DNA of 48,990 nucleotides from Myxococcaceae bacterium (GTDB lineage Bacteria > Myxococcota_A > Polyangia > Polyangiales > Ga0077539): the NCBI GenBank assembly GCA_004297725.1, contig SCUS01000027.1, positions 1 through 48,990 on the forward strand, in the 5' to 3' direction. The position numbers were made by a program, and so were the translations under genes. Below, one piece after another: positions 1 through 6,713 of this stretch. Each line of letters starts with the position of its first letter. Position 1 is the stretch's first letter. The notes below the pieces were generated by a model. It saw only the letters and a program-made list of their open reading frames with translations. It was not told the origin of the DNA and did no database searches.

Positions 1-19
1 GTCGTGCGGCGTGTCGCCT

Positions 20-28
20 GGATTTTCT
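20..28. repeat. Left-end copy of 9-bp terminal inverted repeat
   Basis: GGATTTTCT lies 19 bases inside the left end. Its exact reverse complement AGAAAATCC is at 48960-48968, 9 bases from the likely true right end. When the ends are joined, the two form a dyad across the junction, as expected for a cos-type terminase recognition site. Functional role is inferred; one 9-mer pair could be chance. Confidence 0.35.
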
Positions 29-39
29 GGCGGCTCGTG

Positions 40-357
40 CTACCAGATCGGCAGCTCGACGTTGCGTCTCGTGCGTCGCATCTGGTTGCCGAGTCGTGCG
101 CCTGCGCCTCGGTTGCATGGCGCGCATGTGATGCGGTCGCCTTCGGTGCCACCGAGTGCTCGGGCATGTGTGTGGTCGAGGTCCATGCGGCTCGGGTTGG
201 TCATGATGCCGTCGCACTTGGGACCTGCGATGGGGCAGTGCGTGCCGATGGCGGCGGGCAGCAGCTCGCGTCTGCGTCGCTGGTGTGCCGAGCCGAGTCC
301 GCGTTGTGTGGTGGTGCCTCGCCTGGCCCAGCGTTGGTTGTCGCGTCTGCTGGTCAT
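40..357 (-). CDS. Small HNH endonuclease next to the genome end
   Basis: 105-residue HNH-type nuclease. The C-terminal half carries a Cys pair before the core, then MDLDHTHARALGG (the D-H of the HNH core), ITCAPCNRGAGARLG and a basic tail. The ATG overlaps the stop of the upstream membrane-protein gene (ATGA). It is the last leftward gene and, once the ends are joined, sits beside the small terminase gene. In many cos phages a small HNH protein encoded there assists terminase cutting; that role is inferred from position. Confidence 0.85.
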   Translation of the reverse strand: MTSRRDNQRWARRGTTTQRGLGSAHQRRRRELLPAAIGTHCPIAGPKCDGIMTNPSRMDLDHTHARALGGTEGDRITCAPCNRGAGARLGNQMRRTRRNVELPIW

Positions 358-509
358 GGCCTGCTGCTCGGGGTGGGGTGCACGGCGGTGGGTGTGCCGA
401 GGCTGGGCACGTCGATGGTGGGCACGCGTGGTGCTGCGATGAGCAGGCCGGCGAGGAGTCCGAGGAGGACGAGCGAGGCGCCGAGTGCGACGTAGCGGGG
501 TGCGCTCAT
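354..509 (-). CDS. Small membrane protein
   Basis: 51-residue protein with one hydrophobic segment (about residues 7-26, AL..SLVLLGLLAGLLIAA) followed by a Pro/Thr-rich tail. The start at 509 is preceded by a GAGGTGA ribosome site. Its stop overlaps the HNH gene, so the two are probably co-translated. No family recognised. Confidence 0.65.
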   Translation of the reverse strand: MSAPRYVALGASLVLLGLLAGLLIAAPRVPTIDVPSLGTPTAVHPTPSSRP

Positions 510-531
510 GGGCGTCACCTCGGGAACGACG

Positions 532-555
532 AGAGCCAGCCCGAAGGCTGGCTCT
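532..555. terminator. 10-bp hairpin with CGAA tetraloop
   Basis: AGAGCCAGCC and GGCTGGCTCT form a perfect 10-bp stem around a 4-base loop, in the 99-base gap between the end of the main early operon (stop at 609) and the terminal membrane/HNH gene pair. There is no T tract, so it may be a weak terminator or a processing hairpin. Confidence 0.45.
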
Positions 556-608
556 GGTGACACGTGTGCGCTTGTGGGGCGCATCCTGCATCATCGCCCC
601 GCCCTTGG

Positions 609-1388
609 TCAACTCGCCACGTCGTCCTGTGACAGCGCGGCGGCGAGGAGGGTGAACCGCTCGGGTGGCCACCATGCCTCGCATGAGGGGTGGATGCAGG
701 CGGCGTAGCGGTCGGTGAGGTTGATCTGGATGGCTGCCTTGCGGATCTTCTGGCCGTCTTCGGTGACGATGACGTGGCGGTTGCGGCAGGCGGGGCAGGG
801 CCGGATGGCTTCGCTCCAGCGTGCGGGGCTGACGATGGCTCGGGCTTCCATGACCCAGCGTCGTGCGTCTTCGACGGCGGCCTCGGGGTCGTCGGGCAGC
901 CATGCGGTGAGGGCGTTGTAGGTGGGCTGGCCGTCGGCTGCTCGGGTGGTGCGGCGGATGGCGGCGAGCAGCTCGACGGCGGTGGTGTTGAGCGGGGAGC
1001 GGTGTGCGCCTCGGCTGCCGTTCCCGCTGCCGTTGGTGGAGTGGACGGCTTCGTCGACTTGGGCGAGTAGGGATGGCAGGTAGGCGGTGATGGGGCGGAG
1101 GCCGGCGTGGAGTCGTCGGAGGTGGCGGCGGTGGATGGCGCCTGCGGTGCGCATGGCGCAGAGGGCTCGCTCGGCGCCGTCGATGTTGCCGCGTTCGGTG
1201 GCGTAGGCGTGACGGGCGCGGAGCATGCGGATGTGTTCGACGTGGATGCGGTTGACGTTGCGGAGCTGGTCGCGGGCGGCGGCGTGGTCGCGGTCGAGCT
1301 GGTGGATGCCGGGCTGGGTGAGTTCGTCGATGGCGACGGAGAGTCGGAGCGCGGCGGGCATGTCGGGCTGCTGGTCGGGCTCGGTCAC
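609..1388 (-). CDS. Hypothetical protein with C-terminal zinc-binding motif
   Basis: 259 residues. The N-terminal two thirds is helical and charged. The C-terminal part has CPACRNR followed by C-x4-C in ACIHPSCEAWWPPERF, consistent with a four-Cys zinc site. GTG start overlaps the stop of the preceding gene (GTGA). It is the last gene of the long early operon. Family not identified; nucleic-acid binding is a guess. Confidence 0.7.
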   Translation of the reverse strand: MTEPDQQPDMPAALRLSVAIDELTQPGIHQLDRDHAAARDQLRNVNRIHVEHIRMLRARHAYATERGNIDGAERALCAMRTAGAIHRRHLRRLHAGLRPITAYLPSLLAQVDEAVHSTNGSGNGSRGAHRSPLNTTAVELLAAIRRTTRAADGQPTYNALTAWLPDDPEAAVEDARRWVMEARAIVSPARWSEAIRPCPACRNRHVIVTEDGQKIRKAAIQINLTDRYAACIHPSCEAWWPPERFTLLAAALSQDDVAS

Positions 1389-1534
1389 GTGCGCGACTCC
1401 GGGCGCTGGGCCCAGGCGATGCAGCAGGTTGGGCAGGTCCAGTACCCGCGTACCCACTCGATGCTGCGGAAGCACTCGGGGCAGGTCGCGGCGCGGTGCT
1501 CGTCGGTGGTGGTGTGGCACGGCTGCTCGGTCAC
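1385..1534 (-). CDS. Very small zinc-ribbon-like protein
   Basis: 49 residues with two Cys pairs, CPECF and CPTCC, separated by 14 residues, the layout of a minimal zinc ribbon. GTG start overlaps the upstream stop. It resembles the 57-residue protein at 4595-4768 (CPECF...CDLCC), suggesting paralogues. Function unknown. Confidence 0.65.
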   Translation of the reverse strand: MTEQPCHTTTDEHRAATCPECFRSIEWVRGYWTCPTCCIAWAQRPESRT

Positions 1535-1809
1535 CGGCGGCTCCGTCCGAGCGCTCGCCGCTGCACGGGGCGGGGCCGAGCGACGATGCCCTCCGCGACG
1601 TCGAGCCCCTCGGCATCGGAACAGGCGGGGCACAGCCCGGGCCCGGGGCCGAGCGGGACACGCGCAGGCTGGTCGCAGCGCTCACAGAAGCCGGGCATGG
1701 TGTCGCACTGTTCGGGCGGGGTTGGGGTCCACTCGGGCGGCAGGTGGATCTCGACGGTGGAGGCACCACGGCGGATCCGGAAGCGGTAGTGCGGTTCGGT
1801 GGTGGTCAC
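1531..1809 (-). CDS. Hypothetical Cys-rich protein
   Basis: 92 residues. The N-terminus looks like a short beta region (HYRFRIRRGASTVEIHLPPEW), followed by CERCDQPARVP and CPACSD, probably a zinc-ribbon. GTG start at 1809, with GGAG upstream and a 17-base gap from the previous gene. Family not recognised. Confidence 0.6.
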   Translation of the reverse strand: MTTTEPHYRFRIRRGASTVEIHLPPEWTPTPPEQCDTMPGFCERCDQPARVPLGPGPGLCPACSDAEGLDVAEGIVARPRPVQRRALGRSRR

Positions 1810-1826
1810 GGTGCGGGGAGCTCCGA

Positions 1827-2144
1827 TCAGGTCGTGGCGAACAGGTCGAGCTGCACGGGCTGCGGGGGCGGGGCGGGCGCGGGGCGGTGTTCACCGCCGG
1901 CGCGGATGACGGACACGACCTCGGCGGGGCTCTCGCGGGATGGGTGGTCGCCGCGGGTTGGTGTGCTCCAGATGCACCAGCCGACGTATGTGTCGAACTT
2001 CAGGTGGTCGACGACACGCCACCGGTACTGGCCGGCGAACGGCAGCCACGCCATCCGTCCGCCGGGGAGCTGATGCCACCGGTGGGCGGCGATGAGGACG
2101 CGGTCGCCGGGGTCGAGGTCGGGGCGCGGTGGGCGGCGGCTCAT
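1827..2144 (-). CDS. Hypothetical protein
   Basis: 105 residues, ATG overlapping the upstream stop (ATGA). The sequence has the look of a small beta-barrel (DPGDRVLIAAHRWHQLP, YRWRVVDHLKF) with a Pro-rich C-terminus ending PVQLDLFATT. No family assigned. Confidence 0.6.
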   Translation of the reverse strand: MSRRPPRPDLDPGDRVLIAAHRWHQLPGGRMAWLPFAGQYRWRVVDHLKFDTYVGWCIWSTPTRGDHPSRESPAEVVSVIRAGGEHRPAPAPPPQPVQLDLFATT

Positions 2145-2305
2145 GCGGACCACCTCCGGTCGAGCGCCTCGCGCGCCTTGTTGCTGATCTGCGTGAGCGT
2201 GACCTCGCGGCGAGCGTCGGCCTGCTCGGGCTCGTCGAGGCTGGCGAGCCACTCGACCAGCGCGATGGCGGCACGGACGGCAGCGGGGTCGTGCGTGGCG
2301 CTCAC
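2141..2305 (-). CDS. Small helical hypothetical protein
   Basis: 54 residues, largely helical (AAIALVEWLASLDEPEQ), GTG start overlapping the stop of the methyltransferase gene (GTGA). Function unknown. Confidence 0.6.
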   Translation of the reverse strand: MSATHDPAAVRAAIALVEWLASLDEPEQADARREVTLTQISNKAREALDRRWSA

Positions 2306-2877
2306 GAGGCGGCCCACGCGATCGGGTCGGGCGCCTGGTCGCCCCAGGCGTCCCAGCCCATGCGGGCGCGGCGGGCGAACACCTCGACGTACGGGCCGGG
2401 CGCGTGGGACTCGACGAGCTCGAAGAACCCGGCGGGCTTCGCGGAGTGCATCGGCTTGCCGCGCTCGTCGTACTGGCGCTTCCACGGGAACCACGTGCCG
2501 CGGATCTTGCGGTCCACGGTGGGGCGGCCTCGGACGGCGCGCAGGACGTACTCGGTGCTGATGCCGACCTCGCGGCCGATGCCGTGGCCCATGATCGCTT
2601 TGGCCCAGACGAGGGTGTGCGTGTACCGGAATCCCCAGGCGTCGAGCACGGCCCAGGCGTGCGGGAGGAAGCCGTTGGTGGTCCAGAGCCAGCAGATCGC
2701 CCCGTCGGGGTGGGCGAGGTCGGCGACGGGGAGCGCGGCGATCTCGGGCACGGTCATGGTCGAGTAGGGCAGCGGCTTGGACGCGCCGGTCGCGTCGCCG
2801 AACCCCATGCGGCCGACGAGCGCACCAGCGCCCTGCTGCGGCCACGGCGGGTCGACGACGATGCAGCGGTAGGTCAT
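2302..2877 (-). CDS. MT-A70 family adenine methyltransferase
   Basis: 191 residues. The DPPW catalytic motif is at residues 9-12 (IVVDPPWPQ); later come ICWLWTTNGFLPHAW and HTLVWAK, and KPAGFFELVE near the end, the family's usual order. MT-A70 enzymes in phages N6-methylate adenine in DNA using SAM. No partner restriction enzyme is visible, so protection of phage DNA from host restriction is the likeliest role. ATG start overlaps the RuvC-like gene stop. Confidence 0.9.
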   Translation of the reverse strand: MTYRCIVVDPPWPQQGAGALVGRMGFGDATGASKPLPYSTMTVPEIAALPVADLAHPDGAICWLWTTNGFLPHAWAVLDAWGFRYTHTLVWAKAIMGHGIGREVGISTEYVLRAVRGRPTVDRKIRGTWFPWKRQYDERGKPMHSAKPAGFFELVESHAPGPYVEVFARRARMGWDAWGDQAPDPIAWAAS

Positions 2878-3473
2878 GCGCGTACCGCTTCGCGTTCGGG
2901 CCACTGGGCCTTCTTCAGCCAGCCGGCGCCGCGGCGCCCGTCCAAGTAGGGCCCCGGCCAGCCGATCCAGTCGGTCCCGGCGGTGGCGCAGGCGACGGCG
3001 TCGCACTCGTCGTCGGTCTTCCCTCCCAGCCCGAACCCTGGCCAGCACGCGGCGACGGCGCGCTTCACGTCGGCCTTGGCCGCGTGCCCGTTACCCGCGA
3101 TGTAGCCCTTCACGGTGGTCGGGTTGAGCACGGCGACGGGCACCTCGGCGCGCAGGAGCCGGTCGAGGATGAGCCATCGGAGCCCGCTGCGTTCGTCGGG
3201 CTGGCCGTTCTGCGCGCCGTGCGCGGGGCCCTCCAGGACGACGAGCCGGGTGTTGACGGTGACGAGCCCGGTGAACCACAGCGCGATGGAGCGGATGCGG
3301 TGGTGGACCTCGATCAGGTCGGGGTGGTGCTTGTCGGGGCAGGGCCGGTGGCCTTGGTGGCAGGGCAGCGGGTCGGTGGTCTTGACCCAGGTCGAGACGT
3401 GGCCGGTGTCGGTGATCTGGGCGGCGCCGGTGCTCGTCAAGGACAAGTCGCCGCCGAGGACGGAAGGGGCCAT
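2874..3473 (-). CDS. RuvC-like Holliday junction resolvase
   Basis: 199 residues with an RNase-H-fold acidic pattern: D9 in GGDLSLTSTG, E81 in LVVLEGPAHG, and D154/D155/D158 in KTDDECDAVACA. Lys122 in NPTTVKGYIAG fits the RuvC strand before the last helix. Such enzymes cut branched DNA before packaging or during recombination. Start ATG overlaps the preceding stop (TGATG). It works logically with the RecT and exonuclease genes at 8.6-10.7 kb. Confidence 0.88.
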   Translation of the reverse strand: MAPSVLGGDLSLTSTGAAQITDTGHVSTWVKTTDPLPCHQGHRPCPDKHHPDLIEVHHRIRSIALWFTGLVTVNTRLVVLEGPAHGAQNGQPDERSGLRWLILDRLLRAEVPVAVLNPTTVKGYIAGNGHAAKADVKRAVAACWPGFGLGGKTDDECDAVACATAGTDWIGWPGPYLDGRRGAGWLKKAQWPEREAVRA

Positions 3474-4126
3474 CAGGCCACATCCGGGTAGGAGCGACCG
3501 TCGAGCACGCGGTCGATGGTCCGTCGCCCGACGCCGAACTCGCGGGACAAGGCCGAGACGTTGAGCCGCTCCGTCGCTGCGGCAGCACGGCGCCGGATCT
3601 CTCGGACCTGGCCCTCTGTGAGCTTCGCCCGGGGGTTCGCTGTGCCGGTGAGTGCGATTGGGTTCCACCGGCCCTGGGCCTGCCGGACGCCGTTGTCGGC
3701 CCGCTTGTGGCAGCTGCGGCACAGCGGGCGGTAGCGCTCGACGTCGGTGCTCCAGCGGACGGTCGAGCCGTTCTGGATGCCCTCGATCGGCACGGGGTCG
3801 GTCTCGTCGTACGACCACTGCTCAGCCGGGCCGGAGCACGCCAGGCACGGGTGCTCGGACGCCTTGCCGCGGGCTCGGACGACCCGGTTGTGCATCCCGC
3901 GGTAGCTGATCGCGGCGTCGTCGACCCAGTCGGCGCGGAGCGGGCCACGCTTGACCATGTGCGGGTCGCCGTGGCGCCGGTTACGAGCCTCGTGCATCGA
4001 GCACCAGCCGCCGGTCTTCCGCGGCTTCTCGCAACCGTCGATCGTGCAGGCGTCCTTCGCTGGACCATGATCCGGACAAAGCGGAGATCCACAGCCGGGG
4101 CAGCGCGGCACGTCGTCGGCGGTCAC
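3473..4126 (-). CDS. HNH endonuclease with N-terminal zinc motifs and C-terminal HTH
   Basis: 217 residues in three parts. Residues 9-45 hold several Cys/His pairs (CPGCGSPLCPDH, CTIDGCEKP, GWCSMHEAR). The centre carries an HNH-type core ending YRPLCRSCHKRADNG. The C-terminus (KLTEGQVREIRRR...LSREFGVGRRTIDRVL) is a helix-turn-helix of the kind appended to phage homing-type HNH nucleases. GTG start overlaps the preceding gene. It may be a mobile endonuclease inserted in the early operon. Confidence 0.85.
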   Translation of the reverse strand: MTADDVPRCPGCGSPLCPDHGPAKDACTIDGCEKPRKTGGWCSMHEARNRRHGDPHMVKRGPLRADWVDDAAISYRGMHNRVVRARGKASEHPCLACSGPAEQWSYDETDPVPIEGIQNGSTVRWSTDVERYRPLCRSCHKRADNGVRQAQGRWNPIALTGTANPRAKLTEGQVREIRRRAAAATERLNVSALSREFGVGRRTIDRVLDGRSYPDVA

Positions 4127-4371
4127 TGCTCGGCCGCCAGCGCCTGGGCCTCTGCGGCGGCAGCGGTGACGGCACGCCTCTCCCGCTCGTTCTCGGCGGC
4201 GAGGTCGACGTACCTGCCGAGGTCGTGACGGACGCCGAGGGCCGCAGCGGCCTGCGCGATCTGGATGTGGAACTGCGCGAACGTCAGGTGCGGCACGGCC
4301 TCGTCGTGGGTCATGTCGCTGGCCTCTTCGATCAGGCGGTCGGCCTCGGCGAGGTGCTCTTCGGGGGTCAT
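4123..4371 (-). CDS. Small helical hypothetical protein
   Basis: 82 residues, Ala/Glu-rich and predicted helical throughout (EEHLAEADRLIEEASD, HIQIAQAAAALGV). ATG overlaps the upstream stop. Resembles small actinophage proteins of unknown function. Confidence 0.65.
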   Translation of the reverse strand: MTPEEHLAEADRLIEEASDMTHDEAVPHLTFAQFHIQIAQAAAALGVRHDLGRYVDLAAENERERRAVTAAAAEAQALAAEQ

Positions 4372-4598
4372 CGGCGTGGTGTCCTCTCGTGGGCTCGTGC
4401 CAGCTCCCGCGGGTCCAGCGGGGCGTGCACGACCCCGGCGGCCTTGAGGCGGGCGATGTGCGCGGGTGCGCGGTCGAGCGGCTGCCCGTCGGACACGCGG
4501 ACGCAGGGGGCGCCGGCGGGTTGGGCGCAGCCGTGGGGTGGGAAGGGGCAGGGGACGGTGAGGGCCTGGTCCTGGTCGGCCTGGTCGTCGAGGTTCAC
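4368..4598 (-). CDS. Phage zinc-finger-type small protein
   Basis: 76 residues. C-x6-C-x7-C spacing in CPFPPHGCAQPAGAPCV, then the conserved-looking H-x2-R of PAHIARLKAAG, resembles small DNA-binding zinc fingers common in actinophages (Cys-rich knuckle followed by an HxxR helix). GTG start in a GTGA overlap. Function unproven. Confidence 0.6.
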   Translation of the reverse strand: MNLDDQADQDQALTVPCPFPPHGCAQPAGAPCVRVSDGQPLDRAPAHIARLKAAGVVHAPLDPRELARAHERTPRR

Positions 4599-4768
4599 GC
4601 CTCGGCTCCCATCGACGGCGGCCAGGCGAGGCAGCACAGGTCGCACGTCCACGAGTCGTGCGCGACGTCGGCGCGCAGCAGCCGAAAGCACTCGGGACAC
4701 GTCGGCGCGGAGCACCGGTCGCACGCCTGCTGGGCGCGGACGGTCTGGTGACGGCACGGCTCGGTCAC
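4595..4768 (-). CDS. Very small zinc-ribbon-like protein
   Basis: 57 residues with Cys pairs CDRCSAPTCPECF and CDLCC. It is similar in layout and in the pattern around the last pair to the 49-residue protein at 1385-1534, suggesting duplication within the operon. GTG start in a GTGA overlap. Confidence 0.62.
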   Translation of the reverse strand: MTEPCRHQTVRAQQACDRCSAPTCPECFRLLRADVAHDSWTCDLCCLAWPPSMGAEA

Positions 4769-4971
4769 GTCGTCGCTCCGGCGTGGAACGGGCACCGGTG
4801 CGTGCCATCCGGCAGCGTGACCCAGCCGTCCCGTCCGGCGACCATGCGCAGCACCTCGTCGGAGCGAGCGGCCCGCGAGGTGGCCGGGCACGGGTGGGCG
4901 CTGGCCATGCCGTACTGGGTGAGGGTCCCGGCGGCGACGGGGACGTCGCACGCCCAGACCTGAGCGATCAC
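4765..4971 (-). CDS. Hypothetical small protein
   Basis: 68 residues with one Cys near each end and one mid-protein and the segment RMVAGRDGWVTLPDGTHRCPFH. GTG start overlaps the upstream stop (GTGA). No family recognised. Confidence 0.55.
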   Translation of the reverse strand: MIAQVWACDVPVAAGTLTQYGMASAHPCPATSRAARSDEVLRMVAGRDGWVTLPDGTHRCPFHAGATT

Positions 4972-5222
4972 GATGACGCCCCCGGCTCGGTGCTCGGTGG
5001 CGTCCACCCGGCGTCGAGGAGGAACCCGACGACCTTGCGGGCCACGGCGGCGTCGCTGGTGTCGGGCCAGCAGGGCAGCGGCGGGAGGCCTCGCTCGGCG
5101 CGGCCGGTGCAGGTTGCTCGAGCGGTGAGCAGGTTCCCGACGATGAGCACGGCCCAGTCGATGGGGTCTTTCCCGGAGGCGTGGGCGGATGCCGCGAGGT
5201 AGTCGAAGCCGCTGTCGGCCAT
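4968..5222 (-). CDS. Hypothetical early protein
   Basis: 84 residues; ATG at 5222 preceded by AGAGGAA. It is the first gene after the repeat-rich gap 5223-5485 and so probably begins a transcription unit. The centre (PIDWAVLIVGNLLTARATC) is helical. Function unknown. Confidence 0.65.
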   Translation of the reverse strand: MADSGFDYLAASAHASGKDPIDWAVLIVGNLLTARATCTGRAERGLPPLPCWPDTSDAAVARKVVGFLLDAGWTPPSTEPGASS

Positions 5223-5485
5223 GTCGTGTTCCTCTCGCCGCGCGTTCGCTCGCGCGCCTGCGGTCAGGTGGCTGGGTTCACAGATCGAGTTGGTCCCGGA
5301 CCACATCGGAAGTTGGCTCACGTTCACGAGGGCAAGGACGTCGCGGAGCGCAGCGGAGCGATGTCCGCGGCAGCCGGGGAGCGGAGCGACCCGTGTAGTT
5401 GGGCGAAGCGGAGCGAGCCCTGGTGTCTTCAGTGGTGTCTTAGGGGGCACCACGGTGCATAGCCATTGACGGTCGTGGTGCATAG
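5223..5485. promoter_or_regulatory. Repeat-rich intergenic region, candidate origin or control region
   Basis: The longest gene-free stretch in the window (263 bases), between a winged-helix gene and the leftward early operon. It holds four exact GCGGAGCG copies (5343, 5353, 5381, 5408), two GGTGTCTT copies 12 bases apart (5422, 5434) and two GGTGCATAGC copies 23 bases apart (5454, 5477, the last touching the stop at 5486). A GTGGTG/CACCAC stem spans 5432-5453. Iteron-like repeats beside an HTH protein suggest replication or regulation, but function is inferred. Confidence 0.5.
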
Positions 5486-5848
5486 CTATTCGCCCGATGG
5501 CTCTGCACGACGGTGCACACCTGAGGGCGCCTTGGCTGTTACCTCGGCGGGATACGAGAGGCGGTACACCGCCGCCCGTGGACGCTGCCCGCGGCCGCCC
5601 GATCCGGCTGTCACGAGGATCAGCCAGCCCGAGTTGCGGAGCGTCGAGAGGTGCTCCCGGACGGCCCGCTCGCTGAGCCCCGAGTGCTGCATGACGAGCT
5701 CGATCGAGGGCCGGACGTTCGCGCCCGCCCCGTTCGAGTAGGTCGCCATCAGGAAGGCGACGCCCTTCGTCACGATCGGCAGCGCGGCGACCCGTAGGTG
5801 CTGCTCCCACACGTGCTTGCCGCACGGTTCGGCCTTCCACGTGTCCAC
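5486..5848 (-). CDS. Winged-helix DNA-binding protein, possible replication initiator
   Basis: 120 residues. The core (VTKGVAFLMATY, then RPSIELVMQHSGLSERAVREHL, then LRNSGWLILVTAG) matches the HTH_36-type winged helix found at the N-terminus of plasmid/phage replication initiators and in replisome-organiser-like proteins. GTG follows the upstream stop directly. With no polymerase or helicase in the phage, this protein plus the repeats just downstream is the best candidate replication switch. A transcription regulator is the alternative. Confidence 0.72.
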   Translation of the reverse strand: MDTWKAEPCGKHVWEQHLRVAALPIVTKGVAFLMATYSNGAGANVRPSIELVMQHSGLSERAVREHLSTLRNSGWLILVTAGSGGRGQRPRAAVYRLSYPAEVTAKAPSGVHRRAEPSGE

Positions 5849-6205
5849 TCACGCCGACCGCTCTTCGACGTCGCGTCGGTACGCCTCGGCCGCGATCTCG
5901 ACGAGCTGTGTGCGGACGGGCGAGTCGTTGATCGGCGTGGCGTGTGCGTACTCGGGCAGGGTGCAGGAGCGGACTCGGCCGCAGGACGGCCCGCATGCCT
6001 GCCTGGGCAGGGTGCGGGGAGGTATCCACCCGTTCCACCGCATCGGGTTGCTGATGGCGAACGGCGGCTCGGTGAGCCGTTTCACCAGGTCAGGGTAGGC
6101 GAGCACGCGGTCACGGCGTTCGGCGCTGGTGGCCGCGCTGGCGATGGCGGCGATCTGCCATTCGCGGGCGTACGAGCGGCTGGGCTGGGGAGCGTCGGGC
6201 TGCAC
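5849..6205 (-). CDS. Hypothetical protein at head of leftward operon
   Basis: 118 residues, GTG start at 6205 with a very strong AAAGGAGG site. Contains a Cys cluster (CGPSCGRVRSC) about two thirds along. First gene of the unit driven by the promoter at 6276-6304; followed directly by the winged-helix gene. No family recognised. Confidence 0.68.
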   Translation of the reverse strand: MQPDAPQPSRSYAREWQIAAIASAATSAERRDRVLAYPDLVKRLTEPPFAISNPMRWNGWIPPRTLPRQACGPSCGRVRSCTLPEYAHATPINDSPVRTQLVEIAAEAYRRDVEERSA

Positions 6206-6247
6206 GACGACCTCCTTTCGTTCGATCGTGGGGAGCGATCCTTGCGT

Positions 6248-6265
6248 GCACTGCCTAGGCAGTGC
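6248..6265. promoter_or_regulatory. 18-bp perfect palindrome, candidate operator
   Basis: GCACTGCCTAGGCAGTGC is a perfect 18-bp palindrome just downstream of the leftward promoter. Related GCCTA/TAGGC half-sites occur at 6262-6273, around 6321-6328, at 6337-6348 (AGGCATTGCCTA) and around 6355-6360. This is the expected pattern for cooperative ribbon-helix-helix binding, probably by the adjacent 6370-6537 product. Confidence 0.65.
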
Positions 6266-6275
6266 CTATGCACTT

Positions 6276-6304
6276 ACGCTAGCCTGAACGCATGGATCGG
6301 ACAA
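6276..6304 (-). promoter_or_regulatory. Predicted leftward promoter
   Basis: On the minus strand TTGTCC (6304-6299), a 17-base spacer, then TAGCGT (6281-6276), giving a start near 6269. It lies upstream of the strong ribosome site of the 5849-6205 gene. The 18-bp palindrome lies just beyond the start point, so a bound repressor would block elongation. Confidence 0.5.
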
Positions 6305-6333
6305 CAACCACCCACCCGACGCATAGGCGCGTG

Positions 6334-6363
6334 TTGAGGCATTGCCTACCCACCGCCTACGGT
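6334..6363 (+). promoter_or_regulatory. Predicted rightward promoter for the RHH gene (leaderless)
   Basis: TTGAGG (6334-6339), an 18-base spacer, then TACGGT (6358-6363). The expected start falls on or next to the GTG at 6370, so the message is probably leaderless, in keeping with the absence of a ribosome site. GCCTA sites within the promoter suggest autoregulation. Confidence 0.5.
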
Positions 6364-6369
6364 GTGGAC

Positions 6370-6537
6370 GTGCCCACGAAGAGGTCCACGCCACAGCACA
6401 CGGTCGCGGTCGACGAGACCCTGTGGCAGACCGCGCGCCGGATAGCGGAGCTGCGCCACGAGACGATCAGCGACGTCATCCGCCAGGCCCTCGTGCGCTA
6501 CGTCTCGCGGCACAAGCACCTGCTCTCCGACGACTGA
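6370..6537 (+). CDS. Ribbon-helix-helix transcription regulator
   Basis: 55 residues, CopG/Arc type: a short N-terminal strand (HTVAVDETLWQTA) followed by two helices (RRIAELRHETISDVIRQALV). It is the only plus-strand gene in the leftward early region. The GTG at 6370 is chosen because the predicted promoter places the transcript start there; an in-frame ATG at 6292 would add a low-quality 26-residue extension through the operators. Its 3' end overlaps the convergent 6498-6713 gene by 40 bases. Likely represses both divergent promoters. Confidence 0.78.
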   Translation: MPTKRSTPQHTVAVDETLWQTARRIAELRHETISDVIRQALVRYVSRHKHLLSDD

Positions 6538-6713
6538 GGTCCGTTCTCGTTCGGTGCCAGGCCGAGGGAGCTGCGGATCCTGGCGGCGGTGTAGGTGCTG
6601 TAGGCGGTCACGTCGGCGATCTGGTCGTCGGTGAGGCCGTGCTCGTGGAGGCGGGTGATGAGGCGGAGGCGCTGCACGCGTGGCAGCGCCTCCGCGACGA
6701 GTCGGCCGGTCAC
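6498..6713 (-). CDS. Small HTH protein
   Basis: 71 residues with a helix-turn-helix pattern in LTDDQIADVTAYSTYTAARIRSS split around the turn. GTG start overlaps the upstream stop. Last gene of the 13.7-6.5 kb operon; its 3' end overlaps the RHH gene on the other strand, so transcription of the two may interfere. Confidence 0.65.
   Translation of the reverse strand: MTGRLVAEALPRVQRLRLITRLHEHGLTDDQIADVTAYSTYTAARIRSSLGLAPNENGPQSSESRCLCRET

Noticed and set aside
5340..5415. GCGGAGCG repeats considered as a CRISPR array
   Set aside because: Units are only 8 bases, unevenly spaced (10, 28, 27) and have no spacer regularity.
4968..6038. Long leftward open frame of 356 codons across 5222-6038
   Set aside because: Only the last 84 codons from the ATG at 5222 look like protein and have a ribosome site; the rest is Arg/Pro-rich shadow of the two genes at 5486-6205.
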